64,000 bases of DNA from Pseudolabrys sp. Lineage in GTDB: Bacteria; Pseudomonadota; Alphaproteobacteria; Rhizobiales; Xanthobacteraceae. Shown piece by piece: positions 9,196-17,313 of this stretch. Below the pieces are notes generated by a model, which saw only the letters and a program-made list of their open reading frames with translations, did no database searches and was not told where the DNA came from. Position numbers and translations under genes: made by a program. The number at the start of each line of letters is the position of its first letter. Positions within the stretch are counted from its first letter, which is position 1. Location of the stretch: assembly GCA_017849615.1 (NCBI GenBank), contig JAFIGS010000003.1, forward strand, positions 124,001 to 188,000, given 5' to 3'.

Positions 9196-9741
9196 CTAAA
9201 TGAGCCCCGGCCCGCGGCGGAATTTCAACGCCGTGACGATGCCGAGCATCACGCAGATCAGCAGCACGACGCCCTGCACGATGACGAAATGGAAATCCAC
9301 GGGCGGGGCAAAAGGCGGGCCTGCGAAGGGCGGCGTCAAAGTCGCTGCCGGGTTGATGACTTTGATCTTCTGGAAGCTTTGCACAACCAGCACGAACAGG
9401 TTGAGGTAAAGCGAGACCGTCGCGGAAATCGTGTAGATCCACCGCCAGCGGCCGTAAAGCTGCTTGCCGTAAAGCGCGATGAGGCCAAGCACGAAGAAGA
9501 TAGTGGCGACGATGCCGGTCGCCGCCGCCGGGGTCACCATCCTGGCCTGGGTCGGCGCCAGAAAAAACATGAAGCCGGTAACGGTGGTCAGCACCGTCAT
9601 GGTCCAGAACAATGCGGTGAGCTTGGGCAGCCGGTGCGAACCGACGAGACCGAACACGACAACAATGCCGCTGGCGATGGCGATCAGTGAAATGACGACA
9701 TGGATGACGGTGAAGACCGGCACCGAAAGACCGACGATCAT
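9196..9741 (-). CDS. Small multi-pass membrane protein of unknown function
   Basis: The 181-residue product has about five hydrophobic segments: residues 4-30, 38-58, 70-92, 105-125 and a last one near the C-terminus. A Pro-rich loop (TPPFAGPPFAPP) precedes the last segment and the protein ends in a basic tail. I do not recognise a family. The ATG at 9741 is chosen because GGGGGA lies 7 bases upstream; an in-frame ATG at 9798 has poor spacing. It is 103 bases downstream (on the minus strand) of the flavoprotein gene and could be transcribed with it. A role beside a redox pair would be speculation. Confidence 0.7.
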   Translation of the reverse strand: MIVGLSVPVFTVIHVVISLIAIASGIVVVFGLVGSHRLPKLTALFWTMTVLTTVTGFMFFLAPTQARMVTPAAATGIVATIFFVLGLIALYGKQLYGRWRWIYTISATVSLYLNLFVLVVQSFQKIKVINPAATLTPPFAGPPFAPPVDFHFVIVQGVVLLICVMLGIVTALKFRRGPGLI

Positions 9742-9844
9742 GATGGTGTCCCCCACAGACAAACTGCCATCATACGCCGATACCGGATTTCCCGCCATGT
9801 CTCCGCGTCGAACGAACTGCTTATAAACAAAGCAGGCGGCGGGC

Positions 9845-10612
9845 CTACCGTCCGGTCGGGCCGAAGCGCTCGGTCTTGATCAGCTTCGGGGCATGCCCGA
9901 TATCGCGCAGCGTACGCGCCACGTTTTCAACCAGCGGCGTCGGCCCGCAGACAAAAATGCGCGGCATCAGGTCGGGGGCAAAGCCGACCTCGCCGAGCAT
10001 CGCGGCGTCGATGCGACGGGTTTGCCCCGCCCAATCGGTCGGCGCCGTGCGGGTCAGCGTGTGGACGACGGTCGGCCCGCCGGCCTCTCGCGCCAGATTT
10101 TCCAGTTCGCTCCGATAGATAATGTCCTCATAGCTGCGCGACGAGAACAGCAGCGTGGCCGGTTGTGCCGCCTTCTTCAGCGCGCGCTCGCGCAGAATCG
10201 CTATCAGCGGCACCACGCCCGAGCCGCCGGCGACGAGAAACAACGGCCCTTCCAGTTCAGGCGTCCAGACGAAATAGCCGCCGATCGGCCCGCGCAATTC
10301 GAACCGGTCACCGACCCGGACTTCGCCGGCGAGATAGGAAGAGACTTCGCCGTCGGGCAGCATCTCGACGGTCAGCGTTATGGTGTTCTCGGCGGGGGCC
10401 GAAGCGATCGAATAGCTGCGCTGGGCCTGATAGCCGTCCGGCGCGGTCAATCGCACGTCGACATGCTGGCCGGCACGATGGCCCGGCCAGCCGGCCACGT
10501 CGAGGACCAGACTGCGCACGCGCGCCGTGTCGTCGATGACCTCGCGCACGGTGGCGGTCAGCCACTGTTTTTTCGGAGCGGCGACCGGCGCAGTCGCCTC
10601 AGTCACCGTCAT
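9845..10612 (-). CDS. FAD-binding ferredoxin-reductase-type oxidoreductase
   Basis: A 255-residue FNR-superfamily flavoprotein. The FAD motif RSYSIASAP appears near residue 75, an RGPIGGYF phosphate-binding turn near 115-122, the NAD(P) loop VAGGSGVVPLIAILR near 135-149 and the C-terminal FVCGPTPLVENV near 223-234. It lacks any iron-sulfur domain. The start at 10612 lies inside the end of the upstream molybdoenzyme gene (14-base overlap), so the two proteins are probably made together. The likely role is to pass NAD(P)H electrons to, or accept them from, the sulfite-oxidase-like partner. The partner's substrate is not evident. Confidence 0.88.
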   Translation of the reverse strand: MTVTEATAPVAAPKKQWLTATVREVIDDTARVRSLVLDVAGWPGHRAGQHVDVRLTAPDGYQAQRSYSIASAPAENTITLTVEMLPDGEVSSYLAGEVRVGDRFELRGPIGGYFVWTPELEGPLFLVAGGSGVVPLIAILRERALKKAAQPATLLFSSRSYEDIIYRSELENLAREAGGPTVVHTLTRTAPTDWAGQTRRIDAAMLGEVGFAPDLMPRIFVCGPTPLVENVARTLRDIGHAPKLIKTERFGPTGR

Positions 10613-11216
10613 AACGCTGCTCGCGCCACGGATCGCCATAGATGTGATAGCCGTTCTCTTCCCAGAAGCCGGGCACTTCGGGATCGACGAATTGCAGCTT
10701 CTGCACCCATTTGGCGCTCTTCCAGAAATAGAGGTGCGGCACCAGCAGCCGCGCCGGGCCGCCATGCTCGGGATCGAGGGGCTCACCTTCGAACTCGAAA
10801 GCGATCATGGCCTTGCCGTCGAGCAAGTCTTCTGCCGGGATGTTGGTCGTATAACCGCCGTCGCAATGCGCGAGCACATAAGGCTGCGGCGGCTCGGTCA
10901 GGCCGGCGGCCTCGAGCAGCGTGTCGATCGACACGCCCTTCCAATGCGTATCGAGCTTCGACCATGTCGTCACGCAATGGATATCGACCCTCAGATCGGT
11001 TTGCGGCAAGGCGAGAAACTGTTGCCAGGTCCATTCGGCCAGCGGCGCGGCACCATCGTCGAGCGACAGCCGCCAATTCGCCAGATCGACCGGCGGCGTC
11101 GGTCCTGCCGACAGCACCGGAAAATCCTCGACCAGATGCTGGCCGGGAGGAATACGGCTATTGGTGCTGCCGGCGCCGCGGCCGCGAAAGCCGCGCGAGA
11201 TGGGAGCATCGCTCAT
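10599..11216 (-). CDS. Sulfite oxidase-like molybdopterin oxidoreductase
   Basis: A 205-residue protein of the oxidoreductase molybdopterin-binding (SUOX-like) fold. The HCVTTWSK motif near residue 80 contains the Cys expected to ligate molybdenum. VLAHCDGGYTTNIP and HGGPARLLVPHLYFWKSAKWV are standard substrate-pocket segments of this family. There is no Tat or Sec signal peptide, so it should act in the cytoplasm, unlike MsrP. There is no haem domain either, which fits with electron transfer to or from the overlapping FAD reductase. Substrate unknown. The start at 11216 has GGAG-like purines upstream and shares a 101-base divergent gap with the methyltransferase gene. Confidence 0.9.
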   Translation of the reverse strand: MSDAPISRGFRGRGAGSTNSRIPPGQHLVEDFPVLSAGPTPPVDLANWRLSLDDGAAPLAEWTWQQFLALPQTDLRVDIHCVTTWSKLDTHWKGVSIDTLLEAAGLTEPPQPYVLAHCDGGYTTNIPAEDLLDGKAMIAFEFEGEPLDPEHGGPARLLVPHLYFWKSAKWVQKLQFVDPEVPGFWEENGYHIYGDPWREQRYDGD

Positions 11217-11317
11217 GCCTTAATCTCCGTGCGTGAACAACGCCCAACTTTCGCCCGCGGCCGCGGCCAAAACAAGCTGAACGAAGGTATGCAAAATTCA
11301 CGTGACAGTGAGGCGCG

Positions 11318-11977
11318 ATGACCGAACCGGTCTTTGAATTCGGCAAGAGCGGATTGCCGCCGGCCGGCGAAGACGGCCGCCTCGATGCGCCGGCGTTCCA
11401 CCGCAACGTGGAGCCGATCTGGGATGCGATTGGCGAAACTCTTGCAGCTAAGTCGGGCGCGGTGCTCGAAATCGGCAGCGGCACCGGCCAGCACATCGTC
11501 ACCTATGCGGCGCGGCTTCCCCACCTCACCTTCTGGCCGAGCGACATCATTGAATCGCACCGGGCCTCGATTGACGCCTGGCGCCGCGCCGTGAGCCTGC
11601 CGAACCTGCATCCGCCGCGCAGCATCGATCTGATGCAACCGGACTGGCCTTGGCAAGACGGGCCGCTCGCCGCCATCCTATGCTTCAACGTCATCCACAT
11701 CGCGCCGTGGGCGGTTGCCGAAAACCTGATGCGCGGCGCCGGCCGGCACCTCGAGCCCGGCGGCCATCTCATCATGTACGGGCCCTACAAGCGGGACGGC
11801 GCCCACACCGCGCCGAGCAACGAAGCGTTCGATGCATCCTTGCGCGGGCGCAATCCCGCCTGGGGCGTGCGCGACCTCGAAGCCGTCGTCGCGCTCGCGG
11901 CCGCCAATGGATTGACCCTCGTCAATACCAGGGCGATGCCGGCCAATAATCTGGCGCTGGCGTTCGAACGCCGCTAA
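11318..11977 (+). CDS. DUF938 family SAM-dependent methyltransferase
   Basis: A 219-residue class I methyltransferase-like protein. The N-terminal FHRNVEPIWD block (about 27-36) and the glycine-rich SAM loop VLEIGSGTGQHIVTYA (about 49-64) are typical of DUF938. FNVIHIAPW (about 125-133) and LIMYGPYKRDG (about 152-162) also match. The substrate of DUF938 proteins is not established. The ATG follows a GAGGCG site. The next gene starts 31 bases later in the same direction. Confidence 0.88.
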   Translation: MTEPVFEFGKSGLPPAGEDGRLDAPAFHRNVEPIWDAIGETLAAKSGAVLEIGSGTGQHIVTYAARLPHLTFWPSDIIESHRASIDAWRRAVSLPNLHPPRSIDLMQPDWPWQDGPLAAILCFNVIHIAPWAVAENLMRGAGRHLEPGGHLIMYGPYKRDGAHTAPSNEAFDASLRGRNPAWGVRDLEAVVALAAANGLTLVNTRAMPANNLALAFERR

Positions 11978-12008
11978 AAGACCGCGACAATAAAGGGAGA
12001 GACGCGCC

Positions 12009-12983
12009 GTGGCCGACAACCAGTATCCGCCAGAACCGATCATGGACATCGCCCATCTCGGCCATCTCGAACTGATGACTCCGGTGTTCGACAAGAGCGT
12101 GTGCTTCTTCACCGAGATTTTCGGCCTGACCATTTCCGGCGAGCAAGGCGACAGCGTCTATCTGCGCGCTTACGACGACTACGAGCGCTATTCGCTCAAG
12201 CTCACCGCCGCCAAGACCAACGGCATGAAGCATGTCGCCTATCGGACCCGCTCGCCGCAGGCGCTGGAGCGTCGCGCCGCCGCGATGAAAGGCACGCCGT
12301 TCGAAATCGGCTGGACCGACGGCGATCTCGGCCACGGCAAGACCTTCGTCTGCAAGGACCCGGACGGCCATGTCATCGAACTCTATTACGACACCGAATG
12401 GTACCAGGCGCCGCCCGAGCTGAAACCGTCATTGAAGAATCAGCCGCAGCGCTTCCCCGCCAAGGGCATCAATCCGCGCCGGCTCGATCACTGGAACGGC
12501 CTTGCGGTCAATCTGTCGGAGTGCCGCGAGTTTTTCGAGAAGTATCTCGGCTTCCGCCTCACCGAGCGCATCGTGCTCAATGACGGCCGCGAAGCCGGCA
12601 TCTGGCTGACCGCCACCAACAAGTCCTATGACTTCGCCTATACGCGTGACGCCACCGGCGTGCCGGGGCGCTTCCACCACGTTACCTACGCGATGAACTC
12701 CCGCGAGGAGATTTTGCTCGCCGCCGACGTCTTCCTCGAGAACGGTGTGTTCATCGAAACCGGCCCGCACAAGCACGCGGTGCAGCAGACCTTCTTCCTT
12801 TATGTCTACGAGCCAGGCGGCAACCGCGTCGAGGTTGCCAATGCCGGCGCGCGGCTCATCCTGGCGCCGGACTGGAAGCCGATCACCTGGACCGAGGACG
12901 AGCGCAAGAAAGGCCAGGCGTGGGGCCTCAAAACCATTGAGTCGTTCCACACCCATGGAACACCGGAAGTCGCGCATAAATAG
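12009..12983 (+). CDS. VOC-family extradiol dioxygenase (catechol 2,3-dioxygenase-like)
   Basis: A 324-residue two-domain protein with the length and layout of type I extradiol dioxygenases, which cleave catechols next to the diol. The C-terminal catalytic half has the metal triad expected of the family: His161 (RLDHWN), His223 or His224 (RFHHVTYAM) and Glu275 (GGNRVEVANAG). The N-terminal domain keeps the fold (LGHLELMTP, DPDGHVIELYYD). The start is GTG at 12009 with GGGAGAG upstream. Ring cleavage fits the benzoyl-CoA genes further right, but box chemistry does not itself need this enzyme, so the actual substrate is open. Confidence 0.88.
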   Translation: MADNQYPPEPIMDIAHLGHLELMTPVFDKSVCFFTEIFGLTISGEQGDSVYLRAYDDYERYSLKLTAAKTNGMKHVAYRTRSPQALERRAAAMKGTPFEIGWTDGDLGHGKTFVCKDPDGHVIELYYDTEWYQAPPELKPSLKNQPQRFPAKGINPRRLDHWNGLAVNLSECREFFEKYLGFRLTERIVLNDGREAGIWLTATNKSYDFAYTRDATGVPGRFHHVTYAMNSREEILLAADVFLENGVFIETGPHKHAVQQTFFLYVYEPGGNRVEVANAGARLILAPDWKPITWTEDERKKGQAWGLKTIESFHTHGTPEVAHK

Positions 12984-13007
12984 CTGAAAAACTGCATTTT
13001 TGATCCG

Positions 13008-13093
13008 TTATACTCAGTTCGCGAATTGCGTATAATAGGGCTTGGGAACCCGGGTTGAACGTGTTATACGCAGTTTGAAAATTGCGTATAACA
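13008..13093. promoter_or_regulatory. Twin palindromes upstream of the nucleotidyltransferase gene
   Basis: Palindrome 2 has perfect 11-base arms TGTTATACGCA (13062-13072) and TGCGTATAACA (13083-13093), ending 13 bases before the ATG. Palindrome 1 has arms TTATACTCA (13008-13016) and TGCGTATAA (13027-13035), with one mismatch. The centres are 56 bases apart. A -35-like TTGAAC lies between them at 13055-13060. The layout suits repressor binding that covers the promoter and ribosome site. The protein that binds it is not known. Confidence 0.6.
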
Positions 13094-13106
13094 CAGGGTC
13101 CGGACG

Positions 13107-14144
13107 ATGGCTGCGCCCTCCCTTGTATTGCAAACGACCTATGCCGAACTTCTCGAACGTAGCGCCCGCGCCGCGTTTGAAGGCTCGTTCGTGGACGAAG
13201 GCACGTTCATGGCAAAAACCGTGCGCGGTCGGCGGTACTGGTATTTTCAGTTGCCGACAAGCGCCGGACGCGGCCAAAAATATGTTGGCCCGGAAACGCC
13301 CGAACTCCTGCAACGCATAGAGCAGCATAAGGCCGCGCTCGACGACGAGCGCGAGCGGCGGGCACTGGTGTCGACATTGGTCCGCTCCTTCGGCATGCCG
13401 CAGCCCGTTACGGAAATCGGCGAGACGGTCGCCGCGCTGGCGAAAGCCGGCGCCTTCCGTTTGCGGAGCGTGCTTGTCGGCACCGCCGCTTATCAGACCT
13501 ACTCGGCCATGCTCGGTGAGAAACTGCCCAGCGCCATCCTGCAAACCGGCGATGTCGACATCGCGCAATTCGCCAACATTTCGGCCGCCGTGGAAGAGCA
13601 GATGCCACCGGTACTCGATGTACTACAGGCCGTCGATAAAACCTTTCGAGCGGCACCGACAACGCATGGCAATGCCGTGACCAGTTATATTGCCAAAGGT
13701 GGCTTTCGTGTCGACTTCCTGACGCCTAACGAAGGCAAGGACACCGACAAGCCGCGCCGTCTCCCCGCGCTGCAAACCGATGCGCAGCCTTTGCGATTTC
13801 TCGATTTCCTCATTCACGAGCCTGAACCTGCCGTGCTGCTTCACGGCTCCGGCGTTTACGTCAACGTGCCCTCGCCGCATCGCTATGCCGTGCACAAGCT
13901 GATGATCTCGCGCCGTCGCCCGGAAGGCGCCGCCAAGCGAGACAAGGACACTCACCAGGCCGAAGCCCTATTGACCATACTGGCCAAGAAACGCGCGTTT
14001 GATCTCAAGGAAATCTGGGACGAGGCCGAAGGACGCGGCAAGGAATGGCGCAAACTGCTGCTCGAGGGGTTTTCTCAATTGTCGCCACAAACTCAAGAAT
14101 TGATGGCCGACATTGTACCGAAAACAGGGATGCAGAAGACATGA
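13107..14144 (+). CDS. Nucleotidyltransferase-fold protein (GSU2403 / NTP_transf_8 type)
   Basis: A 345-residue protein with a nucleotidyltransferase core. SVLVGTAAY (121-129) forms the entry strand, GDVDIAQF (148-155) gives the Asp149/Asp151 metal pair and GGFRVDFLTP (198-207) gives the third acid, Asp203. The N-terminal GRRYWYFQLP (41-50) and RGQKYVGPE segment is typical of the NTP_transf_8 (GSU2403) family, whose members are uncharacterised but share the fold of minimal nucleotidyltransferases found in toxin-antitoxin and defence systems. It follows two operator-like palindromes, and its TGA overlaps the ATG of the aldo/keto reductase (ATGA). No obvious antitoxin lies beside it. Confidence 0.8.
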   Translation: MAAPSLVLQTTYAELLERSARAAFEGSFVDEGTFMAKTVRGRRYWYFQLPTSAGRGQKYVGPETPELLQRIEQHKAALDDERERRALVSTLVRSFGMPQPVTEIGETVAALAKAGAFRLRSVLVGTAAYQTYSAMLGEKLPSAILQTGDVDIAQFANISAAVEEQMPPVLDVLQAVDKTFRAAPTTHGNAVTSYIAKGGFRVDFLTPNEGKDTDKPRRLPALQTDAQPLRFLDFLIHEPEPAVLLHGSGVYVNVPSPHRYAVHKLMISRRRPEGAAKRDKDTHQAEALLTILAKKRAFDLKEIWDEAEGRGKEWRKLLLEGFSQLSPQTQELMADIVPKTGMQKT

Positions 14145-14986
14145 CCTTCTCCATCCCTACTCTCCCTCTTCCCTCCGGCCGCGCCATGCCGGTGTTCGGC
14201 GTCGGCACCTGGCGCTTGGGCGAGAGCGCCCGTGTCCGCGCCGACGAAGTCAAAGCCGTGCGCGCCGCGATCGAGCGCGGGGTCACATTGATCGACACCG
14301 CCGAGATGTACGGAGATGGCGAAGCCGAGACTATCGTCGCCGACGCCATTGGCTCGCGCCGCCACGAACTCTTCATCGTCGGCAAGGTGCTGCCTGGCAA
14401 TGCTTCGAAGCGCGGCACCGTCGCCGCCTGCGAGCGCAGCCTGAAACGACTGAAGACGGATCGCATCGACCTTTATCTGCTACACTGGCGCGGCGGCGAG
14501 CCGCTGTCGGACACCGTGGCCGCCTTTCAGGAACTGAAAGCCGCAGGCAAAATCGTCGACTGGGGCGTAAGCAACTTCGACATCGACGACATGCACGAAC
14601 TCGCGACGCTCGACCGCAACAAGGAATGCGCCACCAATCAGGTGCTCTACAACCTGACGCGACGCGGCATTGAATTCGATCTTGCGCCCTTCTGCCGGGC
14701 GCGAGGCATTCCGATCATGGCCTACTCGCCGCTCGAGCAGGCGCGCATGCTGGGCGACGCAACACTCAGGCAGGTCGCGCAGCACCACGGTGCGAGCCCG
14801 GCTCAGGTGGCCCTGGCCTGGCTGCTAAGGCAGCCCGGCATCGCCGCGATCCCCAAGGCCACAGGCCTCAGGCATCTTGACGAGAACATCGCCGCGCTCG
14901 ACCTCGCGCTCACGCCGGATGACATCAAGGCGCTCGACGCCCGCTTCCCGCCACCCAAGCGCGCGACGCCGCTCGACATGCTATAG
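14141..14986 (+). CDS. Aldo/keto reductase
   Basis: A 281-residue NADPH-dependent carbonyl reductase with a TIM-barrel fold. The catalytic tetrad is visible: Asp in LIDTAEMYGDG, the Tyr of the same block, Lys in FIVGKVLPGNA and His in YLLHWRGG. The NADPH site IPKATGLRHLDEN is near the C-terminus. It resembles bacterial prostaglandin F / 2,5-diketo-gluconate reductase relatives; the substrate is unknown. The ATG at 14141 overlaps the stop of the nucleotidyltransferase gene by four bases, so its expression is tied to that gene. The dehydrogenase gene follows 23 bases later. Confidence 0.93.
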   Translation: MTFSIPTLPLPSGRAMPVFGVGTWRLGESARVRADEVKAVRAAIERGVTLIDTAEMYGDGEAETIVADAIGSRRHELFIVGKVLPGNASKRGTVAACERSLKRLKTDRIDLYLLHWRGGEPLSDTVAAFQELKAAGKIVDWGVSNFDIDDMHELATLDRNKECATNQVLYNLTRRGIEFDLAPFCRARGIPIMAYSPLEQARMLGDATLRQVAQHHGASPAQVALAWLLRQPGIAAIPKATGLRHLDENIAALDLALTPDDIKALDARFPPPKRATPLDML

Positions 14987-15009
14987 GCTTGGCGCGCAGG
15001 AGACAGCCC

Positions 15010-15903
15010 ATGACGCTTCGTAACACCCCGCGCATTGCCTTCATCGGCTTCGGCGAAGCGGGACAAGCCATCGCCTCCGGCCTGCGCGAGGAAGGCGTCG
15101 CCGAGATCGCCGCGTGGGATATTCGGTTTCCCAGGCCCGAGGGCGAGAGGCTCAAGGCGACTGGCGTGCGAGCCGGAGTGCGCCTCGCCACGTCGGCGGC
15201 CGACGCCGTCGCCGGCAGCGACATCGTCATCTCCGCCGTGACAGCGGCATCGAGTCTGGAAGCCGCACAATCGGTCGTGCCGCATCTGTCGGGCCATCCC
15301 TACTACATCGACATCAATTCCGTTTCGCCAGGGCGCAAGATCGCAACGGCCGCCCTGCTCGGCGACAAGGCCCGTTATGTCGATGTCGCCGTGATCGCGC
15401 CGATCCATCCCAAACGCCATCAGACGCCGGTCCTCATCGCCGGACCACATGCCGAAGCGATCGCCCCCCTGCTCAGCGAGATGGCGATGCAGCTCAAGAT
15501 TGTCAGCGATGAGACCGGCAAGGCGGCGGCGATCAAGATGATCCGCAGCGTCATGATCAAGGGCATCGAGGCGCTCACCTATGAATGCTTCCTGGCCGCC
15601 GAGCGCGCGGGCCTGCTGGAAGAGGTGACGGTGTCGCTGAAGAACAACTATCCCGGCATCGATTGGCGGGAGACGACGACCTACAATCTCGAGCGCATGG
15701 CCAGCCATGGCGAACGTCGTGCCGCGGAGATGGAGGAGTCGGCGGCGACGTTGCGCGAACTGGGCCTCAATCCGCTGATGGCCGAGGGAACGGTGGCCCA
15801 TCAGCGCGAAATGGGGCGACTGGGCAAGTCCGACGCGGTGCGCTCGACGCTCGACAAGGATCGCGCCGATATTCTCGCCGCGATTATCGGCGGCCAAGCC
15901 TGA
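15010..15903 (+). CDS. NAD(P)-dependent dehydrogenase with DUF1932 domain
   Basis: A 297-residue protein related to 6-phosphogluconate / 3-hydroxyisobutyrate dehydrogenases. The Rossmann loop IAFIGFGEAGQAIASGL occupies about residues 8-24, DINSVSPGRK lies near 103-112 and the catalytic-helix-like region ETGKAAAIKMIRSVMIKGIEAL near 164-185 contains the Lys expected for catalysis. The C-terminal helical part matches DUF1932 (phosphogluconate dehydrogenase C-terminal-like). The start at 15010 has GGAG at 14999-15002. Substrate unknown; the family often accompanies aromatic-acid catabolism. Confidence 0.88.
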   Translation: MTLRNTPRIAFIGFGEAGQAIASGLREEGVAEIAAWDIRFPRPEGERLKATGVRAGVRLATSAADAVAGSDIVISAVTAASSLEAAQSVVPHLSGHPYYIDINSVSPGRKIATAALLGDKARYVDVAVIAPIHPKRHQTPVLIAGPHAEAIAPLLSEMAMQLKIVSDETGKAAAIKMIRSVMIKGIEALTYECFLAAERAGLLEEVTVSLKNNYPGIDWRETTTYNLERMASHGERRAAEMEESAATLRELGLNPLMAEGTVAHQREMGRLGKSDAVRSTLDKDRADILAAIIGGQA

Positions 15904-16043
15904 TCCTTAGCGTATGGGCTTCCTGAATGGCCGATGAATACCGCCCCGCCGCCAACGCGGCTCTATGACGCGCGGCATGACCGGCTCACCGGCGCGCCGA
16001 TATCCTACCGTGCCGCCGCCACATCATGTGGGGGAGAGGAAAG

Positions 16044-16343
16044 ATGAAAATCAGAAAACTTGGAAATGCTCTTGCTGTCGCCGCGGCCGCTATCGTCCTG
16101 GTCGCCGGTTCGGCCGGATCGAGCGAAGCCAAAACAAAGAAGAAGGCCGAGGCGGCGCCGACGCCCATCTTCTGCTTCGGCCAGTACAAGCCCGTATGCG
16201 CGGTCAAAGGCGGGATGAAATTCACCTACGCCAATGCCTGCTATGCGGTGAAGGACGGCGCCAAGGTCTCGAAGCCTGGCGAGTGCAAGCCTACGAAGAA
16301 GGCCAAGAAGGCCAAGAAGCCAGCAGGAAAGAAGAAGAAATAG
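16044..16343 (+). CDS. Secreted Kazal-like protein with lysine-rich tail
   Basis: A 99-residue exported protein. A signal peptide (MKIRKLG, then a hydrophobic A/V/I run, cleavage near SEA-K at about residue 29) precedes a small domain with FCFGQYKPVCAV, TYANACYAV and PGEC. The spacing of its four Cys and the PVC...TYxNxCxA pattern match a shortened Kazal-type protease-inhibitor domain. The last 20 residues are almost all Lys, Ala and Pro. A GGGGAGAGGA site decides the start. Kazal domains inhibit serine proteases in animals; in bacteria their role is little known. It is monocistronic, ending in a strong terminator. Confidence 0.82.
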   Translation: MKIRKLGNALAVAAAAIVLVAGSAGSSEAKTKKKAEAAPTPIFCFGQYKPVCAVKGGMKFTYANACYAVKDGAKVSKPGECKPTKKAKKAKKPAGKKKK

Positions 16344-16363
16344 CCGCAGCGCTTCTCAACGCA

Positions 16364-16396
16364 GAAAGGGCCGCTGTCACGCGCAGCGGCCCTTTC
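16364..16396 (+). terminator. Intrinsic terminator after the Kazal-like gene
   Basis: GAAAGGGCCGCTG (16364-16376) and CAGCGGCCCTTTC (16384-16396) form a perfect 13-base stem with a 7-base loop, 20 bases after the stop. Confidence 0.88.
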
Positions 16397-16667
16397 GATT
16401 TCTGAACCGCTTTGGATCGCGGTACCGCCCCCCGGACTCCCTCGCAGAGCGGGTCAACCGCGTTTGACAGCAATCATGTCTGCGGATCGACGTCGGCACG
16501 TATCAATTTGAGACAACGCACGCGTCGACTTGTTTGTTTGATGAAGGCGTATCGCGCGACCTTCAGTTTGTCTCGGATTTCCTGCTGGTTTTGAACGCAT
16601 GGCAGCGTGATCGGGCGTGACGCAGTCTGTTCCGTCGAAGCGTCGCAAAAAAAGTTCTTTACAAGAA

Positions 16668-16717
16668 TGGTTAACAGACCGAAAACTTCAATCGGCGGCA
16701 TCACTTAGTTGGTTAAC
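16668..16717 (+). promoter_or_regulatory. Duplicated TGGTTAAC motif before the basic secreted protein
   Basis: TGGTTAAC occurs at 16668-16675 and again at 16710-16717, 42 bases apart (about four helical turns), the second 13 bases before the ATG at 16731. TTAAC resembles a CtrA half-site, but the canonical paired spacing is absent. The 334-base gap 16397-16730 shows no gene; its last 80 bases are notably AT-rich and probably hold the promoter. Confidence 0.35.
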
Positions 16718-16730
16718 GGGGCGTACCAGA

Positions 16731-17243
16731 ATGAAACACCTCAGTTTACTCATCGGCGGCGCGTTGCTGGTGATCGGATTGGCGAGCATCGTCCCGACAC
16801 CCGCTTCCGCTCAGACTGTCTACGATCCGGTTTGCAACTGCCGCAAGCCGGACTCTCAGTACAACACCAAGCGTGTTGTTCGCGGAGCGCCGCGGGTCAA
16901 CACCCGCGTCCGCTACGTCGATCACACCCGCGAAGTGAAGCGGACTCACCTGCGTCAGGAAAACCGGTTGGTCGTTCACGTCCAGCCGGTGATCAACCGT
17001 GAAGTCGTGGTTCACCGTCAGAATACGGTGATCCGCAACATCACGCTGCACAAGGTGAACACCACGAACAAGACCCGCGTCGAGCATCGCAACGAGACCG
17101 TCAACCGTTACGTTGCGGGCGGGACCCGTGTCGTGAACGAGGTGCGCCAGGTGCGCGGCGTGAACTGCAATTGCGGTCCCGACGGCGGCGAACGCTATTC
17201 TGGCGGCTATACCGGCGGCTCGCGGGTCTCGTACCGCGAATAA
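16731..17243 (+). CDS. Exported basic protein of unknown function
   Basis: A 170-residue protein with a clear signal peptide (MKHLS, hydrophobic GGALLVIGLASIV, cleavage at SAQ near residue 26). The mature part opens with a Cys pair (DPVCNCRKP) and ends near another (GVNCNCGPDGG). Between them lies an unusual stretch dominated by Arg, Val, Asn and His, with alternating patterns such as VVHRQNTVIRNITLH and RVEHRNETVNRY that suggest beta strands. The tail is Gly/Ser/Tyr-rich. I do not recognise a family. The start follows TACCAGA, a weak ribosome site, but the signal peptide fixes it. A strong terminator follows. Confidence 0.8.
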   Translation: MKHLSLLIGGALLVIGLASIVPTPASAQTVYDPVCNCRKPDSQYNTKRVVRGAPRVNTRVRYVDHTREVKRTHLRQENRLVVHVQPVINREVVVHRQNTVIRNITLHKVNTTNKTRVEHRNETVNRYVAGGTRVVNEVRQVRGVNCNCGPDGGERYSGGYTGGSRVSYRE

Positions 17244-17270
17244 ACCGCCATCGCCCGGACAAACGGTCAG

Positions 17271-17306
17271 AACCGCCCCGGACAACATCCGGGGCGGTTT
17301 TGTTTT
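17271..17306 (+). terminator. Intrinsic terminator
   Basis: AACCGCCCCGGA (17271-17282) pairs with TCCGGGGCGGTT (17288-17299), followed by TTGTTTT. It ends the basic exported protein gene, and the converging DUF1993 gene stops 8 bases beyond. Confidence 0.88.
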
Positions 17307-17313
17307 GAGCGCG

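Noticed and set aside
13008..13093. Twin palindromes as a recombination or phage attachment site
   Set aside because: There is no integrase, tRNA target or duplicated flank nearby; position before a start codon fits an operator better.
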